Shown here piece after piece: positions 57,888 through 64,000 of a DNA stretch of 64,000 bases. The DNA comes from Turnera subulata (Eukaryota > Streptophyta > Magnoliopsida > Malpighiales > Passifloraceae): NCBI GenBank assembly GCA_028386065.3, contig JAKUCV010004254.1, positions 87,103-151,102 of the forward strand, written 5' to 3'. The position numbers and the translations under genes are program-made. The notes beneath the pieces are model-generated. The model did no database searches and was not told where the DNA came from. It saw only the letters and a program-made list of their open reading frames with translations. Within the stretch, counting starts at the first letter, position 1, and every line of letters starts with the position of its first letter.

Positions 57888-59081
57888 TTACTCCAACCTT
57901 TCACCTCCCTTCCTCGTTCGCGTTGACTTCACAAAACCAAAACCCTTCCCTCTTCTTCGTAAAAAAAAAAAAAACAAAACAAAAAACAACAAAAATCACT
58001 GAATCAAAACTCTCTTCTCCTTCTTCTTCCTTATAAAATCCAAAACAAAAAAGAAAAGAAAAGAGGAGAAATCTATAGAATCCAACAACACCAAAACCAA
58101 ACTCAATAGTGATGGTAGAAAGAGAAAAAAAAACTTCATGTCCATGGATCTAAGCAGTTCTCGTATTCCGGCTCCGGCTCCGTTGGCTTGGCAAATCTTA
58201 TTAGATCTGAACTGATGTGGTTTTTTATTCTTCCTCCAATTTTCCCATCCATGATCTTGCTGCCCAAACCCAGATTAAGCCGTAGCCCCTAAAATGTTTT
58301 TCATCAATGATTCCTATAATAATTGCAAAGCAACGATGAAGAGGGAAGTTGAGTTGCCATGCAAATACCCACTCCCTTATCTTGAAGATCTTGAAAGCGT
58401 GAACCCAAAAAATTCAAAAGTAATTTATCTCTCCTTGATTTAGTTTGGTTTTGCTGTTGTTGTTGGGTGAGTGTAAGTATGTAACATGCTCTTTTCTTTT
58501 CTTTTTTGTCTGGGTTTTTCTACTGAGGTTTGGGTAATCTTTTTTTTTTTTTTTTCAATATTTGATCTGGGTTTTTTTTTTCACTGAAGTAGGTAATGAG
58601 GTGGGTAATCTGTTTTCTATTTTTTTTTATGGACTGTGCATGTTTTGGGGGACTTTGGGAGGACTCAACGAAATCCGATGGTGGCTGTGTAGAAGAAAGT
58701 TGGTGTGGTCTGGGGAGGGGAGGGAGAGGGAGGACGTGGGTGTCGATATGAGTGTGGATAATTTATTGATTTTTTTCTTTTTTTTTGCCTGATTTAATAC
58801 TTTTTGTTTTAATTTTGTTTTATATTTTTTTATTATATTTCATGATTTTTTAAAGATATTGTATGCCATTATTCAAAGAAAGGGTTAAGATTTTGACACA
58901 TGTCACATATATGTGCATTCTGTTAATTAGAACTGACGGAAATTCAATCACCCAAACGGAAGTGGTTAATTGAATGTAATTGAAAGTTCAGGTGGTCAAT
59001 TGATAAAAAAAAAATTCGGGTGGTGAGTCAAAATTAAACTAAAATTCAGGGGGTCAAAATGTAATTAACCCCTCCTGGATA

Positions 59082-60856
59082 TTTTCTTTTTCCTTCCTCT
59101 TCACTTTTTCTTTCCGATTCCTTCTTCTTCCCATTCACTCTTCTCCACCGGATATTTTCTCCTCCTCCCCTGTGCTTGTCTACTTTCTCTTGTCTTCTTG
59201 CTCTCCTCTTCTCCTTTAAATCGCCTCCTCACTGCGTCGACTCCACACCCCTTCTTCCTCTCGCTTTGCCCTTCTCTGCTTCTCCTCCGTCTTCTGCCAT
59301 TCACATCACCGCCGTGCATCCACCACTGCTGCCTCAACCTTCCTCTTCCTCCCTCATCCTCCCCTCTCGCCGAGCCAACGCCCTGTCACCTAAACGTAGC
59401 CGCACCCTTCTCTTTTCTCCTCTCTGTCTCTACTCATGACCGCCGCCACAGACGGGTCGAGCTCGTCACCACCGAGGCAAAGAACCGCCTTCAATCTCTC
59501 CCTTCCTCTGTTCTCGCACCGCCCGATCTTCCCTCTTTTCTCTGCAACTCTCTTCGCCGTCGGGGTAAGAGTTGCTGCGAGTGCACCGTCGGTGGGTTCA
59601 ACAGTAAGAAACCCCATACCCCCTTTGCCTTCGTGTGACGGGTTAATTGGTTTCTTACTTGATTTTGGTTGGGTTGCGTCTAATCAGGTTTCAATTGATT
59701 GTTGTGGGTTGTGCTTGATGTTTCAGTGGTAGATATGGCGTTAATGGTGTTGTTGTGGTTGTGGGTAGTAGTGTTTTGGGTGCTGGATGCGGTGGTTTGG
59801 TGGTGTTCAGGTCACCGGAGAGTTGCTGCAAGTATGGCAACGGTGTTGGTGGTCGGATTGTTGTCCTGTAGGTTGGGCTATTGGATGAATGATGAACAGT
59901 AATAGTGGAGCATTTGGACTGCCGTGAACAGTGCTGGCCGGAATCTGGCAGCCTCAGAATTTTTCCGGCGATGTCTTGGGTATTTTCCAATGAACCCGGA
60001 CATGGACTTTTGGGTAATTATCAGACCCTTTGGACTATTCATGAACTTTAATGGACCCGGGCTCTAAAAACGGCATAAATCTAACAAACGTTTGATTTAA
60101 TTAATTAATTTATGGTTTTAATTTATGCCTTTATTTAATTTACGATTGGGCTATAAGGAAGGCCCACAGTATTATTTATTTTTCCAGTTTTATTGAATTT
60201 ATGTTTTACTTGGGCTAATATTAATAAAAGGCCCATATATATAGACACGAGCGACTAAAGGGCCGGGATATCGGCTTGGACGCTCAGTTCCGTTTTAATA
60301 TAAAATCATGTTGGAAACACATAATCGAGATAATAAAATAGAACCGGTATAAGACAAGCTAACTAATAATTGCTTAAACTGGCATGATCATCTTTGTCTG
60401 TGCATTGTAAGTGATTATTGTTGTTATAAATATAGGGATAACGAGGCTTAACCAGATATCAGTTTCCAAGGGGTATCAGGTGAGGATATAAACTTATAAA
60501 CTTCGGTATGCTGCCTGTGATACTCGAGCTGCTGTTTGAATTGTTTGATAATAAAATCCCTTGCTTGTGATATACTGGATTCTGTTGTGATTCCTGTTGT
60601 GATACTTGGACTCTGATGACTGTTGTGTTTGAATGTATGGATACTGTTTTGCTATATAATGATGGTAACAAAGAGTTTTAACCTTGATTTTCCTGTAGCA
60701 AGTGTGCCAAGTGAATTATTTGTGATCAAGTTTACCCTGAGATGTCGTTAACTACAGTAACCTGATTTGAGATATTGGATTGGTTTCCCAAAGAAGCTGT
60801 AAGGCTGAGTGCCTGCTCGGGAATATGTCATATATGATGAGTTTGATGGACAAGGT
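59082..60856. other. Pyrimidine-rich then mixed sequence, no gene assigned
   Basis: 59090-59430 is strongly CT-rich on the plus strand; overlapping open frames there result from that composition. 59430-59640 is GC-richer with open frames on both strands but no domain I know. 59640-60850 resembles non-coding LTR or UTR sequence but I found no boundaries. Confidence 0.35.
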
Positions 60857-62730
60857 TGTTAGAGCAATAGCCCTTCGCTAGAGGGGGGGTGAATAGCGAT
60901 AATCGAATAAAAACGAAATAAGCAGGAATTAAATGCGGAATTGAAAGAATGAAGGACAAGCAATTTATCCTGGTTCACACACACTCTACTAGTGTGGCTA
61001 ATCCAGCCCTTCAAGTCTCACTTGAAGATTTCACTATCTACGTTAAGCTTACGGGTGCTTAACAAACCGTTACAACCTAGGAATTCTAGTCACAAGAATC
61101 CTAAACCCTGAAAGTTCAAGTCACATGAACTTCAGCTCTCTTGCTTGAAGATACCTCACTTCAAGACTTCTCACACAAGAAGATATACCCCTCTTCTTAT
61201 GAATCTAACCAAGGGAACTAACCTCCCTCAAGGTGTATAACAACACAATAATCACTCAAACAAGAGGTCTCTCTCAAAGAGCAGATGTGAGTGTACAAAT
61301 GAAGCTCTAAAAGGCAACTCTCAAATCCTCAATAGGATATTGGCTCAATTAAGATTTGATGAATGTATGAATTGAATGCATGTAAGTAGAGAGTTGATTA
61401 GTTTTGAAACACAGCTAAAAATGCTCAATTTATAGCTTTGAAAAGTTATAGAGCCGTTTTAAATCCACCCAAAAACAGCCTTAAACAAAACATAGTGGGT
61501 GCTGAAAAAGTTGTCTGCTACAACGGCAAAACATCGATGTTTTCACTTTAAACATCGATGTTGTAGCCAGCAATTTTAAATTATTGCTCCAACGGCTAGT
61601 AGAACATCGATGTTGCATTTGAGAACATCGATGTTGCATTTGAGAACATCGATGTTTTCATACTCAACATCGATGTTCTCCAATTCAACATCGATGTTTT
61701 TGAGCTTCGCAAAAATATGATGAAAAAGGGTTTATGCATGAACATCGATGTTGGAAAATGAAACATCGATGTTTTTTGGCTTTCGGCAAAATTCATTTTG
61801 AAATCAATTATCAGAACATCGATGTTTCCAATAGAACATCGATGTTTTTCTGCTTCGGCCAAATTTTGGAAAACCTTGAAGAAATCACAACATCGATGTT
61901 TTAGTTACAACATCGATGTTTTGACCAACGGTCACAAGAACATCGATGTTTTATAATCCAACATCGATGTTTTGGAGCTACTGCCAAAAAGATTAAAAAA
62001 ACAATATGAAGAACATCGATGTCTCAAATCACAACATCGATGTTTTGATCGGGCAGACCATTTTTAAGTGCAACGGTCATGAGAACATCGATGTTTGGGA
62101 AGCCAGCATCGATGTTTTGAGCCTACTGCCGACTTTTGGAAAAATGCTTGAAATCAAGAACATCGATGTTTATATCATAACATCGATGTTATTTTGGCTC
62201 GGCAAAAATCCTTTTAAAGTGACTGGAAAGCAACATCGATGTTGCAAAGGGAACATCGATGTTATGCCTAATTCTAAAAACAACGGTCACTAGAACATCG
62301 ATGTTTGGGATGCCAACATCGATGTTATTTGCCTACTGCCTATTTTGAAGAATTGTGCAAAGGCAGGAACATCGATGTTTAAGTTCACAACATCGATGTT
62401 TATGGCTCGAAAAACATTTTTATGCTTTGGAAATATGTTATGTTATGCATGAGCAAAATTCATCTTATTTGAGCCAATGTCCTAGAAGAGTTGAGTGTTA
62501 TATCTTGTACAATTTATGCATCTAACTCTTCTTTCTTGGCTCTTCAATTCTTGTGCTCATTCACTTGGATCCTTTGCTCTTCTTTGTACTTCAATGTTTG
62601 ATCATGTCTTTGATCTTATTGCTTGAGCACTTCTTTGCTTGATTTCTTTTTGCTTCATCAATGTTATGATCTTGGTTTGCCATTTATCAAAACCTGTAAT
62701 GAATGAACCATGAAGACATAGATTCTAACA
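60857..62730 (-). repeat. 3' LTR of the Sirevirus-like element (1874 bp)
   Basis: In minus orientation it starts TGTTAGAATCTATG directly after AAAGGGGGAAAT and ends GCTCTAACA at 60857. Its length fits Sirevirus LTRs. The part nearer its start (U3 side) contains the palindrome array at 61530-62400. Confidence 0.8.
61530..62400. repeat. Array of 27 AACATCGATGTT palindromes inside the LTR
   Basis: Twenty-seven 12-bp palindromes lie between 61530 and 62400. Twenty-five are exact AACATCGATGTT and two have one change (at about 62012 and 62105). Centre-to-centre spacing is 20-21 bp in 15 of 26 intervals, 51-54 bp in nine, and 30 and 42 bp in the other two. Most copies come in pairs. Spacers recur too (AACGGTCAC before several pairs, GCCTACTGCC or GGCTCGGCAAAA after), giving a higher-order unit of about 73 bp. 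The strict conservation of the palindrome compared with the variable spacers suggests that it is a bound or otherwise constrained site; this is inference. Confidence 0.97.
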
Positions 62731-63200
62731 ATTTCCCCCTTTTTGATAATGACAAACACTTAGAAGTATATGCTGATATTTATAACATAAAGATGATTCC
62801 CCCTATGTTTTACAAACTATGATTCCCCCTATTGTGGTGCATATACTTCTGCCTATCTTCCCCCTTTTGGCATTAGCAAAAAGAAATAGCGATTAGAAGA
62901 GGTTGGGAAGTGCTTATGTAAGAGATAGGTGGAGCTTTTGAAACATATTACCTACACCTATATACTTCTATATGTGCTGAAATGATGATGCATATATGTA
63001 TTCTTCTTCTTTAAGGTATGACTTATACTTCCCCCTAAGTTCATGCATATGGCAAAGTATTTTATGGAAAACAAAGCGTAAAGGATAACAAGGATAAGAG
63101 TTTAGAAAGAAGGTTCCTAGTTTCCATCATTATCATCATCTTCATCAGTAGCTTCTTCCTCAATATGTTACTTCTACGGCAAGCCATATTCCCCCTTTCT
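62731..63200 (-). promoter_or_regulatory. Multiple polypurine tracts upstream of the 3' LTR
   Basis: On the minus strand AAAGGGGGAAAT abuts the LTR. Further GGGGGAA-type tracts recur near 62800, 62825, 62860, 63030 and 63190. Such tracts prime plus-strand DNA synthesis; repeated copies are characteristic of Sireviruses. Confidence 0.7.
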
Positions 63201-63900
63201 CTTGGTCTTAGTGAGGGGTGCTGAACATCTTCTGATCCTTGCATTTCTATCGAAATCAAACGAGTGTGGCCACTTTTTGGATGCTTCTTTGGTCATTTGC
63301 TTGGAGCATCCGCAATCAAGGTACCAAAGTACACTTGATGCCTTCAAGCATACCTGCAAAACAAATCAAAGGGATTTTGGTACCCAAATCTTTTTGGGTC
63401 CTTGAGGGTTAGGAGCATAGTGGTAATGAGCTTCTTCTTGTGCCCAATCCCTATGCCTAGTAAAACAAGCAGGAGCAATGTGTCCTACTCTACTACAATA
63501 ATGGCATATAACATTTGGATTGTGCATCCATCTAGGTTGATAATAATCATTATGCTGTCTATGTTTATGCACATTGCTAACCTTGTGAACCTTAGGTTGT
63601 ATCTTAGGTTTCCTTGAATTTGTTTCAACTTTCTTCTTCCTAGGTTCATTTATGAAACCTATTCCATTTTTAGTTGATTACAAATTACCTAAGAGGGAAT
63701 TCAAGTTCTTTTGAGGAGTATTAAATTTCTTTAATGTCGCCTCAAGATTTTCAACTTGCTTCTTTAAGGATTTGCATGACGTGCATTCTAAGTTATCCGG
63801 GTTGTTAGCACTTCTTTTTCCATAAAACTTATTTTCTTCTCTAAGCTTAACATTTTCATTAGACAACTTCTCACATTCTCCTTTTAAGGAGTTGCATGAT
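63174..63900 (-). pseudogene. Sirevirus-like gag C-terminus and protease start
   Basis: The minus strand reads a coiled-coil-like stretch (CKSLKKQVENLEATLKKF) and, after a stop, a zinc knuckle CX2CX4HX4C (CHYCSRVGHIAPAC). The Sirevirus-typical QGPKKIWVPK linker and a protease-like WYLDCGCSKQMT follow, with Cys where Ser is usual in DSG. After about 40 more residues the frame ends and no integrase follows. The gag start lies beyond the window. Confidence 0.8.
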
Positions 63901-64000
63901 GAACATTCTTTGGGTATGCCTAGAATCTTATTTTCTTCCTTTAATTTCTCATTTTCACAAGTAAGCTCTTCTATGTTGTTCTCTAATGAAGCAATTTGTT

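Larger units (their letters stand above)
55616..59072. mobile_element. Outer foldback/MULE-like element A
   Basis: Arms of about 190 bp (55616-55805 and 58880-59072) are inverted copies starting GGGTTAATTACATTTTGACC. The flanks TCTTGGATA (55607-55615) and TCCTGGATA (59073-59081) form a 9-bp duplication with one mismatch. No transposase is seen. The right half contains a coding-like stretch near 58290-58440 that I cannot identify. Element B is inserted in its left half. Confidence 0.8.
60857..64000 (-). mobile_element. Sirevirus-like copia element, 3' part, pol apparently deleted (runs off the window)
   Basis: Minus-strand element: the 3' LTR (60857-62730) is followed, going right, by a polypurine tract and then gag/protease sequence to the window end. 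Several extra polypurine tracts (GGGGGAAT or GGGGGAAG on the minus strand, near 62800, 62825, 62860, 63030 and 63190) are a Sirevirus hallmark. Integrase and reverse transcriptase, which should lie between protease and LTR, are absent. The 5' LTR is outside the window. Confidence 0.8.

Noticed and set aside
59176..59732. Plus-strand protein(s) of about 90-146 codons
   Set aside because: Frames overlap in several phases in a CT-rich tract and show no domain; composition explains them.
61530..62400. CRISPR-like array
   Set aside because: Repeats are 12-bp perfect palindromes with mostly 8-9 bp and 39-42 bp gaps that themselves repeat, and the array lies in a plant LTR. There are no unique spacers or cas genes.

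Overview
The window comes from the nuclear genome of a flowering plant, most likely a eudicot. The signs are intron-containing genes with plant-type GT/AG splice sites, Ty1/copia elements of the Ale, Tork/Tnt1-like and Sirevirus kinds, a plant LINE with a C-terminal RNase H domain, tRNA-derived SINEs and Mutator-like foldback elements. There are no bacterial-style operons. I cannot name the species from sequence alone.

Only two genes look intact. The first is a six-exon rhomboid-family intramembrane protease (778-3581, + strand, 393 aa). The second is a small gene of unknown function on the minus strand (46741-47658, 176 aa, or about 216 aa with an upstream exon at 48881-48985). Almost everything else is transposable elements and broken host-gene pieces.

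Layout. 4.0-13.1 kb: copia remnants followed by a collage of partial genes on both strands (GAUT glycosyltransferase, RAD23, a CDF metal transporter, an SRC2-like tail, F-box, GatB, SNF2 helicase, CHX exchanger), several with splice sites preserved. 13.1-17.8 kb: a decayed copia element. 19.4-24.7 kb: a copia element with both LTRs and a TCTAT target duplication. 27.1-31.7 kb: a nearly intact copia element on the minus strand (GGGCT duplication) that splits an exon-like reading frame. 31.7-39.3 kb: more gene fragments (VTI1 SNARE, FabG-type reductase, OCT transporter, eIF2B beta), a SINE inside a dispersed repeat, and a MULE with a perfect 10-bp duplication. 40.2-43.4 kb: a foldback element, a retroposon carrying a SINE, and a Pack-MULE carrying 6-phosphogluconate dehydrogenase pieces. 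43.8-46.0 kb: DUF2358-like and sulfotransferase fragments. 49.6-55.1 kb: a 5'-truncated LINE with an 18-bp target duplication, itself interrupted by a 2.6-kb solo LTR. 55.6-59.1 kb: three terminal-inverted-repeat elements nested one inside another. 60.9 kb to the end: the 3' end of a Sirevirus-like element on the minus strand.

The most unusual signal lies in the long LTR of that last element. It holds 27 copies of the 12-bp palindrome AACATCGATGTT (25 exact) within 871 bp (61530-62400). Spacing is mostly 20-21 bp within groups and 51-54 bp between groups, close to whole helical turns. The same element seems to have lost most of pol, so gag/protease sequence lies beside repeated polypurine tracts and the LTR.

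Target-site duplications and nesting order were read directly from the sequence. Protein family names come from remembered family motifs, without database searches.
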